A stretch of 64,000 nt of DNA from Pedococcus sp. 5OH_020. GTDB lineage: Bacteria > Actinomycetota > Actinomycetes > Actinomycetales > Dermatophilaceae. The notes under the pieces are model-generated. The model was given only the letters and a program-made list of their open reading frames with translations. It was not told the origin of the DNA and did no database searches. The stretch covers positions 1 through 64,000 of the forward strand of contig NZ_JAPYZV010000015.1 in assembly GCF_027812955.1 (NCBI RefSeq). The letters are read 5' to 3'. Shown piece by piece: positions 7,359 to 16,354 of this stretch. Numbering within the stretch: the first letter of the stretch is position 1; every line of letters starts with the position of its first letter. A program made the position numbers and the translations under genes.

Positions 7359-9052
7359 TGTCGACTACCACCGCACCCACCCGACCCCTGGCCCTCAGTG
7401 GGGACCGTGGGGACCCGGACACGGGGCAGATGAGCCACCGTCAGATCCTCGAAGCGATGACCGGACTGTTGGCCGGTCTCTTCACGGCGATGTTGAGCAG
7501 CACCATCGTCGCCACGGCCCTGCCGACCATCATCGGGGACCTGCACGGCACCCAGCGCCAGTACACCTGGGTCATCACAGCGTCACTGCTGGCCACCACG
7601 GTCAGCACCCCGATCTGGGGCAAGCTGTCCGACCTGTTCAGCAAGAAGCTGCTCGTCCAGGCGTCTCTGGTGGTCTTCGTCGCCGGCTCCGTCGCCGCCG
7701 GAGCCTCCCGGACGGTCGGCTTCCTCATCGCCTGCCGCGTCGTCCAAGGCCTCGGCATGGGCGGCCTGACGGCCCTCACCCAGTCGATCATGGGAGCCAT
7801 GATCGCCCCGCGCCAGCGTGGCCGGTACTCCGGCTACATGGGCGCAGTCATGGCAGTCGCTACCGTCAGCGGTCCGCTGCTCGGCGGCGTCATCGTCGAC
7901 AGCAGGCTCGGCTGGAGGTGGACCTTCTATGTCTGTGTGCCGCTGGCCGTCGTCGCGATCTTCGTCCTGCAGGCCAACCTGCACGTCACGACCGCCAAGC
8001 GGACCCCCAAGATCGACTACCTCGGCGCGGCGCTCATCGCCGTCACGGCGTCGTTGCCGCTGCTGTGGGTCACGTTCGCGGGCAGCGACTTCCCGTGGTG
8101 GTCCCCGCAGACCGCGTGGTACCTCGGTGGGACACTCGTCGCCCTCGCGCTGACGCTCGTCGTCGAGTGGCGCGCCGCGGAGCCTGTGATCCCCATCCGG
8201 CTCCTCAAGAACGTCACCACCGGGCTCGTCGTGGTGGCGAGCGGTGCCGTGGGGGTCGCCATGTTCGGCGGCACCACGTTCCTCACCCAGTACTTCCAGG
8301 TCTCCCGTGGCTACAGCCCCACCCATGCCGGTCTCCTGACGATTCCCCTGATGGGCGCGCTGCTGGTCTCCTCCACGGCCGGCGGCCAGTACGTGAGCCG
8401 CACCGGTCGGTGGAAGGGCGTCATCGTGGGAGGCGGCGGGTTCCTGGTGGCCGGCCTCGTATGGCTGGCGCGCCTGGACCACGTCACCCCTCTCTGGGAG
8501 ATCGGCGTCGCGATGGCGTTGATGGGGTTCGGCCTCGGCGCCATGATGCAGAACCTCGTCCTGGCGGTGCAGAACTCCGTCGATGTGGCGAACATCGGCG
8601 CGGCCTCGGCCACCATCGCGTTCTTCCGGACGCTGGGCGGTGCGGTCGGCGTCTCGGTGCTCGGCGCAGTGCTCGCCAACCGCGTCCGTGACGGCATCGT
8701 CACCGGCCTTGCCGAGCTCGGTCCCAAGGCGGCAGCAGCGGCACAGTCCGGCGGTGGCACGGGCACCCTGGACCTCAAGGACATGCCTGCTCCCGTCGCG
8801 CTCGTCGTGCGAGGCGCGTATGGCGACGCCACCGGCCACATCTTCCTGCTCAGCGCCGCCGTCGCGGTCGTCGCGCTCCTGGCCGTGCTGTTCGTCAAGG
8901 AGGTCCCGCTGCGTACGACGGTCGCTATGGTCGAGGAACGCACCCCGGATGGGCCCACGGCGTCCGACTTCCGCACCGACGAGCCCAAGGCAGGCGCCGA
9001 CCATGTCGACGGCACAGTGGCGGCGACGAGCGTTACCCGGCCCGTCGGCTGA
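7358..9052 (+). CDS. MFS drug-export transporter, DHA2 (EmrB/QacA) type
   Basis: 564 residues with about 14 predicted membrane helices, as in the DHA2 family of proton-driven multidrug exporters. Motifs seen are LDxT-like positions in STIVATALPTIIGDLHG, motif A-like WGKLSDLFSKKLL, and motif C-like SGPLLGGVIVD. It has a cytoplasmic N-terminus of about 30 residues and a polar C-terminal tail of about 45. The start at 7358 (ATG overlapping the TGA of marR) is better than the far-upstream in-frame starts. Substrate is unknown; control by the upstream MarR suggests inducible export of an organic compound. Confidence 0.9.
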   Translation: MSTTTAPTRPLALSGDRGDPDTGQMSHRQILEAMTGLLAGLFTAMLSSTIVATALPTIIGDLHGTQRQYTWVITASLLATTVSTPIWGKLSDLFSKKLLVQASLVVFVAGSVAAGASRTVGFLIACRVVQGLGMGGLTALTQSIMGAMIAPRQRGRYSGYMGAVMAVATVSGPLLGGVIVDSRLGWRWTFYVCVPLAVVAIFVLQANLHVTTAKRTPKIDYLGAALIAVTASLPLLWVTFAGSDFPWWSPQTAWYLGGTLVALALTLVVEWRAAEPVIPIRLLKNVTTGLVVVASGAVGVAMFGGTTFLTQYFQVSRGYSPTHAGLLTIPLMGALLVSSTAGGQYVSRTGRWKGVIVGGGGFLVAGLVWLARLDHVTPLWEIGVAMALMGFGLGAMMQNLVLAVQNSVDVANIGAASATIAFFRTLGGAVGVSVLGAVLANRVRDGIVTGLAELGPKAAAAAQSGGGTGTLDLKDMPAPVALVVRGAYGDATGHIFLLSAAVAVVALLAVLFVKEVPLRTTVAMVEERTPDGPTASDFRTDEPKAGADHVDGTVAATSVTRPVG

Positions 9053-9075
9053 GGGCCCCGAGCCTCAGAGCTCGC

Positions 9076-10701
9076 TCAGCCACCCTTGTCCAGGTGCCAG
9101 CGACGGGTCGCCCGCACCGTGCTCAGCATGCGCCGGTCGTGCGTGACGAGGAGAACCGTGCCGGGGAAGGAGTCCAGCGCCTGCTCGAGCTGCTCGATGG
9201 CGGGCAGGTCGAGGTGGTTGGTCGGCTCGTCGAGGACCAGCAGGTTGACCTGGCGCGCCTGGAGAAGTGCCAACGCCGCCCGAGTCCGCTCTCCAGGCGA
9301 CAAGGAGGCCGCGGGCCGCTGCACGTGGTCCGTCCCGAGGCCGAACTTGGCGAGCAAGGTTCGCACCTCCGCCTGAGGCCAGCCCTCCAGGGCGTCGCCG
9401 AAGGCCCGCGCCAAGGGCTGGCGCCCGAGGAAGAGCGCACGCGCCTGGTCCACCTCTCCCACGCTCACACCGGATCCGAGGCCTGCCACGCCCGCGTCAG
9501 GGCGGACCGTGCCCAGGAGCAGGCCGAGCAGCGTGCTCTTCCCGGAGCCGTTCGCACCCGTTACCACCACGCGGTCCGCCCACTCCACCTGCACGTCGAC
9601 CGGGCCGAGGCTGAAGGCGCCGCGGCGGACGACCGCACCGCTGGCACTCGCGACGACCGTTCCCGACCGTGGCGCGGTGGCTATCGACATCCGCAGCTCC
9701 CATTCCCTGCGCGGCTCGTCGACGACCTCCAGTCGTTCGATCATGCGCTCGGTCTGCCGGGCCTTGGCGGCCTGCTTCTCCGCCGACTCCGCCCGGAAGG
9801 CGGGGATGAACTTGTCGTTGTCCGTCGCCTTGCGCCGGGCGTTCCGGACCCCCACGGTCATCCAGCTGCGCTGAGTGTCCGCTCGCTGCACGAGCCGGCT
9901 CCGAGTCTGCGCGTAGTCCTCGTACGCCTCCCTGGCATGGCGGCGGGCCAGCTCGCGTTCGGCGAGGTAGCTCTCGTACCCGCCTTCGTAGACGCCCACC
10001 TGCTGCTGCGCGAGGTCCAGCTCGACGACGCGGGTCACCGTGCGAGCCAGGAACTCGCGGTCGTGGCTCACGACGACGGCGGCGCTGCGCAGGCCGATCA
10101 CGAACCGCTCCAGCCGCTCCAGGCCCTCGAGGTCGAGGTCGTTCGTCGGTTCGTCGAGGAGCAGCACGTCGTAGCGCGAGAGCAGCAGCGCTGCGAGCCC
10201 CACTCGGGCCATCTGGCCCCCGGACAGCGTCGTCATCACCGTCTCGGGGGATACGTCCAGACCGAGCGCCGCAAGGGTCTGGGCCTGCCGCTCCTCCAGG
10301 TCTGCGCCGCCGAGGGCCAGCCATCCGTGCAGCGCGGCGTCGTACCGGTCGTCGGCGGCCGTGACGTCCTCGGAGAGCGCCTGGGCGGCGGCGTTCAGCT
10401 CGCCCTCGGCCTCGGCAACGCCCGTGCGCCGGCCGAGGAAGCCGGCGACCGTCTCGCCGGGGCGCCTCTCGGGCTCCTGGGGGAGGTGTCCGACGGTGGC
10501 GGTCGGCGGGCTCAGCGTCACGCGGCCGTCCTCGGGTTCCAGCTCACCGGCGAGGACGCGCAGGAGCGTGGACTTGCCGGCACCGTTGGCTCCGACGAGC
10601 CCGATGACGTCCCCCGGCGCCACGACGAGGTCGAGACCTGCGAAGAGCGCTGTGGCGCCGTGGCCGGCGGCGAGCTGCGTGGCCTTGAGGGTCGCGGACA
10701 T
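9076..10701 (-). CDS. ABC-F family ATPase
   Basis: 541 residues with two ABC ATPase domains and no membrane segments. The first has Walker A GANGAGKST, signature LSGGQ and Walker B VLLLDEPTNDLDL; the second has GANGSGKST, signature LSPGE and VLDEPTNHLDL. They are joined by a basic alpha-helical linker (about 240-330) typical of ABC-F proteins. ABC-F members act on ribosomes as translation factors or antibiotic-protection proteins. This one could be either, and the neighbouring drug pump makes ribosome protection plausible but not shown. It converges on the MFS gene with 23 bases between stops. Confidence 0.88.
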   Translation of the reverse strand: MSATLKATQLAAGHGATALFAGLDLVVAPGDVIGLVGANGAGKSTLLRVLAGELEPEDGRVTLSPPTATVGHLPQEPERRPGETVAGFLGRRTGVAEAEGELNAAAQALSEDVTAADDRYDAALHGWLALGGADLEERQAQTLAALGLDVSPETVMTTLSGGQMARVGLAALLLSRYDVLLLDEPTNDLDLEGLERLERFVIGLRSAAVVVSHDREFLARTVTRVVELDLAQQQVGVYEGGYESYLAERELARRHAREAYEDYAQTRSRLVQRADTQRSWMTVGVRNARRKATDNDKFIPAFRAESAEKQAAKARQTERMIERLEVVDEPRREWELRMSIATAPRSGTVVASASGAVVRRGAFSLGPVDVQVEWADRVVVTGANGSGKSTLLGLLLGTVRPDAGVAGLGSGVSVGEVDQARALFLGRQPLARAFGDALEGWPQAEVRTLLAKFGLGTDHVQRPAASLSPGERTRAALALLQARQVNLLVLDEPTNHLDLPAIEQLEQALDSFPGTVLLVTHDRRMLSTVRATRRWHLDKGG

Positions 10702-10813
10702 GACGCCAGGACGGTACCGGCACGGGCGCAGCGCAGGAAAGCGGGATTCGGCGACGACGGAGGCCGGCCCGCACGTGTGCCGGGGGTTGTGGGGCGGCGG
10801 CGTCAGGGGTGGG

Positions 10814-12445
10814 ATGGCAGTCATGACAACGCTGTCGCACACGGTCGGTGAGACGCAGCCTCCGCTGCTGGAGCAGACGATCGCGGACAACCTCGACGCC
10901 ACGGTCGCCAGGTTCGCCGGCCGAGAAGCCCTCGTCGACGTCCAGCAGGGGATCCGGTGGACGTATGGCGAGTTCGCCGAGGAGGTCACCCGGCTCGCTC
11001 GCGCCCTGGTCGCCGCCGGTGTGGGCAAGGGGATGCGGGTGGGCATCTGGGCACCCAACTGCGCGCAGTGGACGCAGGTCCAGTACGCCACGGCGAGGAT
11101 CGGAGCCATCCTCGTCAACATCAACCCCAGCTATCGCACGCACGAGCTGGGGTTCGTCCTCAACCAGGCGGGGGTCTCTCACCTCTTCCTCGCCCGGTCC
11201 TTCAAGACCAGCGACTACGTCGCCATGCTCGAGGAGGTGCGGTCGGGCTGTCCGGCGCTCGTGGACGCCTACGTCATCGGTTCCGACTCGTGGCATGCAC
11301 TCCTCGCACGTGCGGCCGACGTCGGTGCCGAGGTGGTGCGCGACGGACAGGAAGGGCTCGACCCCCACGACCCCATCAACATCCAGTACACGTCCGGCAC
11401 GACCGGCTTCCCCAAGGGCGCCACGCTCAGCCACCGCAACATCCTCAACAACGGGTACTTCGTCGGCGAGCTGTGCCGGTACACGGAGCAGGACCGGATC
11501 TGCATCCCAGTGCCCTTCTACCACTGCTTCGGCATGGTGATGGGAAACCTGGCGGCGACCTCGCACGGCGCCTGCATGGTCATCCCAGCGCCCGGGTTCG
11601 ACGCGGCCGCCACCTTGAGGGCCACCCAGGACGAGCGCTGCACGTCGCTCTACGGAGTACCGACGATGTTCATCGCGGAGTGGTCGCTGCCAGACTTCGA
11701 GACCTACGACCTGTCGAGCGTACGCACCGGAATCATGGCGGGATCGCCTTGCCCCGCAACGATGATGGAGAAGCTCATCGCCGCTGGGATCGAGGAGGTC
11801 ACCATCTGCTACGGGATGACGGAGACCTCCCCGGTGTCCACGCAGACGCGCACCGACGACTCGTTCGAACGCAAGGTCGGCACGGTAGGCGCCGTGCACC
11901 CACACCTCGAGATCAAGGTCGTCGACCCGACCACGGGTGAGACGCTGCCGCGCGGCGAGGCGGGGGAGTTCTGCACCAAGGGCTACTCCGTGATGCTCGG
12001 GTACTGGGAGCAGCCGGACAAGACCGACGAGGTCCTGGTGGACGGCTGGATGCACACCGGCGACATCGCCGTGATGGACGACGCGGGCTACGTGCAGATC
12101 ACCGGACGCATCAAGGACATGGTGATCCGGGGTGGCGAGAACATCTACCCGCGTGAGATCGAGGAGTTCCTCTACACCCATCCCGACATCCTCGACGCAC
12201 AGGTGGTAGGGGTCCCCGACGCCACGTACGGAGAGGAGCTGTGCGCCTGGATCAGGATGCGTGAGGGCGCGGCACCACTGGATGCCGAGTCCGTGCGCGC
12301 GTTCGCCACCGGCAAGCTCGCGCACTACAAGATCCCGCGGTACGTCGTCGTCGTCGACGACTTTCCGATGACCGTCACGGGCAAGGTCCGCAAGGTCGAG
12401 ATGCGTGAGAAGTCGGTGGCGGAGCTGGGACTCTCCTCCACCTGA
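10814..12445 (+). CDS. Fatty acyl-CoA synthetase (AMP-binding family)
   Basis: 543 residues. It activates a carboxylate with ATP and loads it onto CoA. The phosphate loop YTSGTTGFPKGATLSH, the motif YGMTETSPVS, the hinge region TGRIKDMVIRGGENIYP and the catalytic lysine in MTVTGKVRKVEM are all present, so it should be active. The length and YGMTETSP motif fit medium/long-chain fatty-acid ligases. The ATG at 10814 is preceded by AGGGG; the ATG at 10823 is also possible. It is divergent from the ABC-F gene and monocistronic. Confidence 0.9.
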   Translation: MAVMTTLSHTVGETQPPLLEQTIADNLDATVARFAGREALVDVQQGIRWTYGEFAEEVTRLARALVAAGVGKGMRVGIWAPNCAQWTQVQYATARIGAILVNINPSYRTHELGFVLNQAGVSHLFLARSFKTSDYVAMLEEVRSGCPALVDAYVIGSDSWHALLARAADVGAEVVRDGQEGLDPHDPINIQYTSGTTGFPKGATLSHRNILNNGYFVGELCRYTEQDRICIPVPFYHCFGMVMGNLAATSHGACMVIPAPGFDAAATLRATQDERCTSLYGVPTMFIAEWSLPDFETYDLSSVRTGIMAGSPCPATMMEKLIAAGIEEVTICYGMTETSPVSTQTRTDDSFERKVGTVGAVHPHLEIKVVDPTTGETLPRGEAGEFCTKGYSVMLGYWEQPDKTDEVLVDGWMHTGDIAVMDDAGYVQITGRIKDMVIRGGENIYPREIEEFLYTHPDILDAQVVGVPDATYGEELCAWIRMREGAAPLDAESVRAFATGKLAHYKIPRYVVVVDDFPMTVTGKVRKVEMREKSVAELGLSST

Positions 12446-12497
12446 CCCGACCACTACCGGCTAGGTGGTCACGAGGTCGGCGGGGGTCCCCGAGCTA

Positions 12498-12524
12498 GCG
12501 AAGGTCGCGAAGGTCGCGGAGGTC
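12498..12524. repeat. Three tandem 9-bp units
   Basis: gcgaaggtc, gcgaaggtc and gcggaggtc lie head to tail in the gap after the acyl-CoA synthetase gene. No function is apparent. Confidence 0.5.
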
Positions 12525-12631
12525 GCCAGGTCACCCAGTCGCTCGGGTCGCGGTGTGAGCGGACGGGCCAGTGGGTAGGACATCGGTGGACCGACCCCCG
12601 CGAGGGGGGTTTGCGAACCCGGGAGAGATCC

Positions 12632-13147
12632 ATGGATACCAGCACGATCGTCTGGATCATCGTCGCTATCGTCGTCGTCGCCGTCATCCTGGCGCTCGTC
12701 ATGAGGGCTTCACGGACGCGGCGGGCGGAGGCGCATCGCACAGAGGCTGCCCGGCTTCGCGACGAGGCCCGCGAGCACGACCGCGGGCTGCGCGAACGAG
12801 AGGCCCACGCCGCCGAGGCGGACGCCAAGGCGCGGCAGGCCAAGGCCGAGGCGGACCTGCGTGCAGCCGAGGCGCAGCGTCTGGAGGCGGAGGCCGAGCG
12901 ACGCTCGGAGCGGGCGGATGAGGTGCGTAGCGCCCGGGACGAGCGGCTGCGCGCCGCCGATGCTCGGGACCCTGACGTGCAGACGGACGACGACGGCTAC
13001 CGACTCGACGAGAACGGAGAACGCATCGACGACCTCCGGGGCACTGACCGCCGTGGGAATGACGATGGCGTCAACCGTGAGGCGGGTTCCGGCTCGTGGG
13101 AGGGCGAGCGACGCGATGGCGTCGGGACGGAGCGTCAGCAGGGCTGA
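12632..13147 (+). CDS. Membrane-anchored coiled-coil protein of unknown function
   Basis: 171 residues. One N-terminal membrane helix (IVWIIVAIVVVAVILALVM) is followed by a long Ala/Glu/Arg-rich helix, about 30-110, with heptad-like spacing that predicts a coiled coil, then an acidic disordered tail. Similar small proteins are common in Micrococcales next to stress genes, and no function is established that I know of. The ATG at 12632 has a GGGAGAG ribosome site. Its last 77 bases overlap the antisense frame of the MMPL remnant. Confidence 0.7.
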   Translation: MDTSTIVWIIVAIVVVAVILALVMRASRTRRAEAHRTEAARLRDEAREHDRGLREREAHAAEADAKARQAKAEADLRAAEAQRLEAEAERRSERADEVRSARDERLRAADARDPDVQTDDDGYRLDENGERIDDLRGTDRRGNDDGVNREAGSGSWEGERRDGVGTERQQG

Positions 13148-13292
13148 GGGCTGCCCGGCCGGCTGGGTGTCCTGGCCACCAGAACCGCTCGCCGAGCAGG
13201 CTGACCAGCGCCGGCACGAGGACGGACAGCACCAGGGGCGTGTCGGGGAGCACGCCGATACCGACGATGACGCCGCTCTGCGCCAGCTGCAC
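13071..13292 (-). pseudogene. MMPL-family transporter, C-terminal remnant
   Basis: The minus strand encodes SGVIVGIGVLPDTPLVLSVL, then VPALVSLLGERFWWPG. This matches the last membrane helix and the Trp-Trp-Pro end of actinobacterial MMPL/RND transporters (family pattern GVGVLLDTLVVRSVLVPAL...WWP). Only about 50 of more than 700 residues remain. The match breaks off at about 13293, exactly where a MarR remnant begins on the other strand. The frame downstream of WWPG is probably the normal disordered tail. Confidence 0.7.
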
Positions 13293-13301
13293 GAGCGGTA
13301 G

Positions 13302-13658
13302 GACGCCGAGAAGCGGGCGCGACGCTCGGAGAGTGACGTCTCGCCTGGAGAGCTGGCGACGGCCCTCGGCCTCAGCCGCCCGGCGACCTCAGCCCTGCTT
13401 CGGCGTGTGGAGTCTGCCGGCCAGGTCCGGCGCACGCACGGCGAGGCAGATCGTCGGCGGGTCTCCGTGGAGGTGACCGATGAAGCGATGAGTGTCGCCC
13501 AGGGCATCTTCGCCCCCATAGGCGCGACGATGCGAGAGGCGATCGCGACGTACTCGCCGGACGAGCAGGCCACCGTGCTGCGCTTCCTCCTCGATGCCGT
13601 CGACGCGGCCGCCCGGGCTCTGGAGGAGGGCGGCGGGTCGCGGTCGGGAATGGGTTGA
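13302..13658 (+). pseudogene. MarR-family regulator lacking its N-terminus
   Basis: After an in-frame TAG at 13299-13301 the frame encodes DVSPGELATALGLSRPATSA, RRTHGEADRRRVSVEVTDE and a C-terminal dimerisation helix ending LLDAVDAAARALEEG. That is a MarR winged helix with the first helices missing. The only in-frame start (GTG at 13407) lies inside the recognition helix, so no functional protein is expected. It lies back to back with the MMPL remnant; MarR-MMPL divergent pairs are common, so one deletion probably removed both 5' halves and the shared promoter. Confidence 0.65.
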
Positions 13659-13681
13659 CTCGGATCGGCGTTCACGGAATA

Positions 13682-13695
13682 GTTGAAATTTGAAC
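13682..13695 (+). promoter_or_regulatory. Inverted repeat before the pirin gene
   Basis: gttgaaatttgaac is a 14-bp inverted repeat with one mismatched pair (GTT-x-AAATTT-x-AAC), 15 bases before the pirin ATG. AT-rich palindromes of this kind are typical MarR-type operators. It may once have bound the now truncated neighbouring MarR. The pirin ribosome site GGAG follows at 13701. Confidence 0.5.
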
Positions 13696-13710
13696 GACTA
13701 GGAGATCCAG

Positions 13711-14688
13711 ATGCCAGCTGTCACCGTCCCCGACCTGACCGTCCTTCCGCGAGTACCCGCCCCGGCGGCGTCCGCCGTGCGGCGCCCTGTTCGTTCGTTG
13801 TCGACCGCGCCGGGTGGCCTCGAAGGTGAAGGCTTCCCGGTCAAGCGCGCCTTCGCCGGGGTCGACCTGCGAGACCTCGACCCGTTCATCCACATGGACG
13901 AGATGGGGGAGGTCGAGTACGCGCCTGGCGAGCCCAAGGGCACCCCGTGGCATCCGCACCGTGGGTTCGAGACGGTGACGTACATCATCGACGGCATCTT
14001 CGACCACCAGGACTCCTTCGGCGGCGGCGGCACCATCACGAATGGCGACACCCAGTGGATGACGGCGGGATCGGGCATCCTGCACATCGAGGCGCCGCCC
14101 GAGCACCTCGTGGTCAGTGGCGGCCTCTTCCACGGGTTCCAGCTGTGGGTGAACCTCCCGAGGGTCGACAAGCTGAAGGCGCCGGCCTACCAGGACCTGC
14201 GGTCCAGCGAGGTGGGCCTGGCCACGTCCGCCGACGGCGGTGCGCTCCTGCGGGTCATCGCCGGCGAGGTGGGCGGGGTCCGCGGCCCGGGTTCCACGCA
14301 CACGCCGATGGCCATGGTCCACGCGACGGTGACGCCCGGCGGAGTGCTCGAGCTGCCCTGGCGACGCGACTTCAACGCACTCGTCTACGTGATGGGCGGC
14401 GACGGTCTCGTCGGGCCGGACCAGACGCCGATCGGCACGGGCCAGCTGGCGGTCCTCGGGACCGGTGACGCGCTGAGCCTGTCGTCGGCGCGCACGCAGC
14501 AGCAGCGGTTCTCGGAGGGGATGGACGTGCTGATCCTCGGTGGTCTGCCCATCCGCGAGCCGGTTGCGTGGGCTGGGCCGTTCGTGATGAACACCAAGGC
14601 CGAGGTGATGCGGGCCTTCGAGGACTACCAGGCGGGACGGCTCGGTCAGCCGGTGCCCCACGGCCACGTGGGCGGCGGCTCATCGTGA
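13711..14688 (+). CDS. Pirin family protein
   Basis: 325 residues, two cupin barrels. The N-terminal barrel has the pirin metal-site motif HPHRGFETVTYIIDG and further ligands GSGILHIE (His and Glu), so the iron site appears intact. Bacterial pirins are quercetinase-like or regulatory Fe proteins in the cytoplasm. The start has a GGAG site seven bases upstream. It sits immediately after a truncated MarR gene and an operator-like palindrome, so its original control may be lost. Confidence 0.9.
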   Translation: MPAVTVPDLTVLPRVPAPAASAVRRPVRSLSTAPGGLEGEGFPVKRAFAGVDLRDLDPFIHMDEMGEVEYAPGEPKGTPWHPHRGFETVTYIIDGIFDHQDSFGGGGTITNGDTQWMTAGSGILHIEAPPEHLVVSGGLFHGFQLWVNLPRVDKLKAPAYQDLRSSEVGLATSADGGALLRVIAGEVGGVRGPGSTHTPMAMVHATVTPGGVLELPWRRDFNALVYVMGGDGLVGPDQTPIGTGQLAVLGTGDALSLSSARTQQQRFSEGMDVLILGGLPIREPVAWAGPFVMNTKAEVMRAFEDYQAGRLGQPVPHGHVGGGSS

Positions 14689-14804
14689 GTGCCATGTCCA
14701 CGGTGTGGACGGCGGGCGCGACGGCAGTCACAGGTACGCGCCGGTAGCGACCCGCTCCCGTAGGTTGTCGTCGTCACGCGACCTTGCAACGACGGGAGCT
14801 GTAG

Positions 14805-16349
14805 GTGCGAATCGGTGTACCGGCTGAGTCCAAGCCCGGGGAGTCCCGGGTGGCTGCCACGCCCAAGACCGTCGGTCAGCTGACCGCGCTGGGCTACGAG
14901 GTGGCGCTCGAACGGTCGGCGGGAGCCCGAGCCGCCTTCTCCGACGAGGCGTATGCCGCCGCGGGCGCAGCCGTCGTGAGTGCGGACGAGGTGTGGGCGA
15001 GCGACATCCTCCTGAAGGTCAACCCCCCGTCGGAGGCCGAGATCGCCCGTCTGAGACCGGGTGCCGTACTGGCGTCGCTGCTCTCCCCGGCGCTGAACCC
15101 GGAGCTGGTCACCCGCCTGACGGAGGCCGGCGTCACGGCCCTCGCCATGGACGCGGTGCCGCGCATCTCCCGAGCACAGTCCCTGGACGTGCTGTCGTCA
15201 ATGGCGAACATCGGGGGGTACCGCGCAGTCATCGAGGCGGCTCACGAGTTCGGTTCGCTCTTCACCGGCCAGGTGACGGCCGCCGGAAAGGTTCCGCCCG
15301 CCAAGGTGCTGGTCGTCGGGGCCGGCGTCGCGGGGCTCGCGGCGATCGGCACGGCGAGCAGCCTGGGCGCCGTGGTCCGCGCGTTCGACGCCCGCCCTGA
15401 GGTGGGCGAGCAGGTCGAGTCGATGGGCGCGGAGTTCCTGCGCATAGACCTGGGGAACGCCGCCGACGACACCCCGAGCCTCACCGGGTACGCCAAGGAG
15501 ATGGGGGAGGACTTCAACGCCAAGGCGGCAGCGTTGTACGCCGAGCAGGCCCGGGACGTCGACATCGTCATCACCACGGCGCTGATCCCCGGAAAGCCGG
15601 CGCCGCGACTGCTCACCGAGGAGATGGTCGCCTCCATGAAGCCGGGATCCGTGGTCGTCGACATGGCGGCCGCCAACGGCGGGAACGTGGCTGGGACCGT
15701 GGCCGACCAGCTGGTCACCACGAGTGGGGGCGTAAGGATCATCGGGTACACCGACCTTCCGGGCCGGCTGCCCACTCAGGCCAGCCAGCTCTTCGGCACC
15801 AACCTCGTGAACCTGCTCAAGCTCCTCACGCCCGGCAAGGACGGGCAGCTCGTGCTCGACTTCGAGGACGTGGTCCAGCGCGGCATGACCGTATGCCGCG
15901 ACGGACAGACGCTGTGGCCACCACCGCCGGTCCAGGTGAGTGCTGCGCCCGCCGGCCCGGCGCCGGTGCAGGCCCGCGAGCCCAAGGCTGCACCTGGACC
16001 GCGCGACCCCCGCCGCAAGTACGGGGGGATGGTGGTCGCCGCGGCGTTGTTCGCGCTCGTCGCAGCGAGCTCGCCGGCCGCCTTCCTAGGACACTTCATC
16101 GTCTTCGCACTCGCCGTCATCGTGGGGTTCTACGTCATCTCCAACGTGGCCCATGCGCTGCATACGCCGTTGATGTCGGAGACGAACGCCATCAGCGGCA
16201 TCATCCTGGTCGGCGGGATCCTGCAGCTCGGCCACACCGACCCGCTGATCCGGTCTCTCGCCTTCGTCGCCACGACCGTGGCCAGCATCAACATCTTCGG
16301 TGGCTTCGCGGTGGCCGGTCGCATGCTCCAGATGTTCCGGAAGGACTGA
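14805..16349 (+). CDS. pntA: NAD(P) transhydrogenase subunit alpha
   Basis: 514 residues, matching the undivided E. coli-type alpha subunit (510). Domain I binds NAD(H): the nucleotide fold is [19 protein letters not shown] and the N-terminus [20 protein letters not shown] is diagnostic. A Pro/Ala linker at about 370-400 leads to four membrane helices. Many actinobacteria split this subunit in two (pntAA/pntAB); here it is fused. With PntB it couples hydride transfer between NADH and NADP+ to proton movement, supplying NADPH. The GTG at 14805 starts it; pntB follows after five bases. Confidence 0.93.
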   Translation: MRIGVPAESKPGESRVAATPKTVGQLTALGYEVALERSAGARAAFSDEAYAAAGAAVVSADEVWASDILLKVNPPSEAEIARLRPGAVLASLLSPALNPELVTRLTEAGVTALAMDAVPRISRAQSLDVLSSMANIGGYRAVIEAAHEFGSLFTGQVTAAGKVPPAKVLVVGAGVAGLAAIGTASSLGAVVRAFDARPEVGEQVESMGAEFLRIDLGNAADDTPSLTGYAKEMGEDFNAKAAALYAEQARDVDIVITTALIPGKPAPRLLTEEMVASMKPGSVVVDMAAANGGNVAGTVADQLVTTSGGVRIIGYTDLPGRLPTQASQLFGTNLVNLLKLLTPGKDGQLVLDFEDVVQRGMTVCRDGQTLWPPPPVQVSAAPAGPAPVQAREPKAAPGPRDPRRKYGGMVVAAALFALVAASSPAAFLGHFIVFALAVIVGFYVISNVAHALHTPLMSETNAISGIILVGGILQLGHTDPLIRSLAFVATTVASINIFGGFAVAGRMLQMFRKD

Positions 16350-16354
16350 GCGGC

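Noticed and set aside
6665-9052. MFS gene starting at 6665
   Set aside because: The upstream extension overlaps the MarR gene in another frame and lacks homology; ATG 7358 is coupled to marR.
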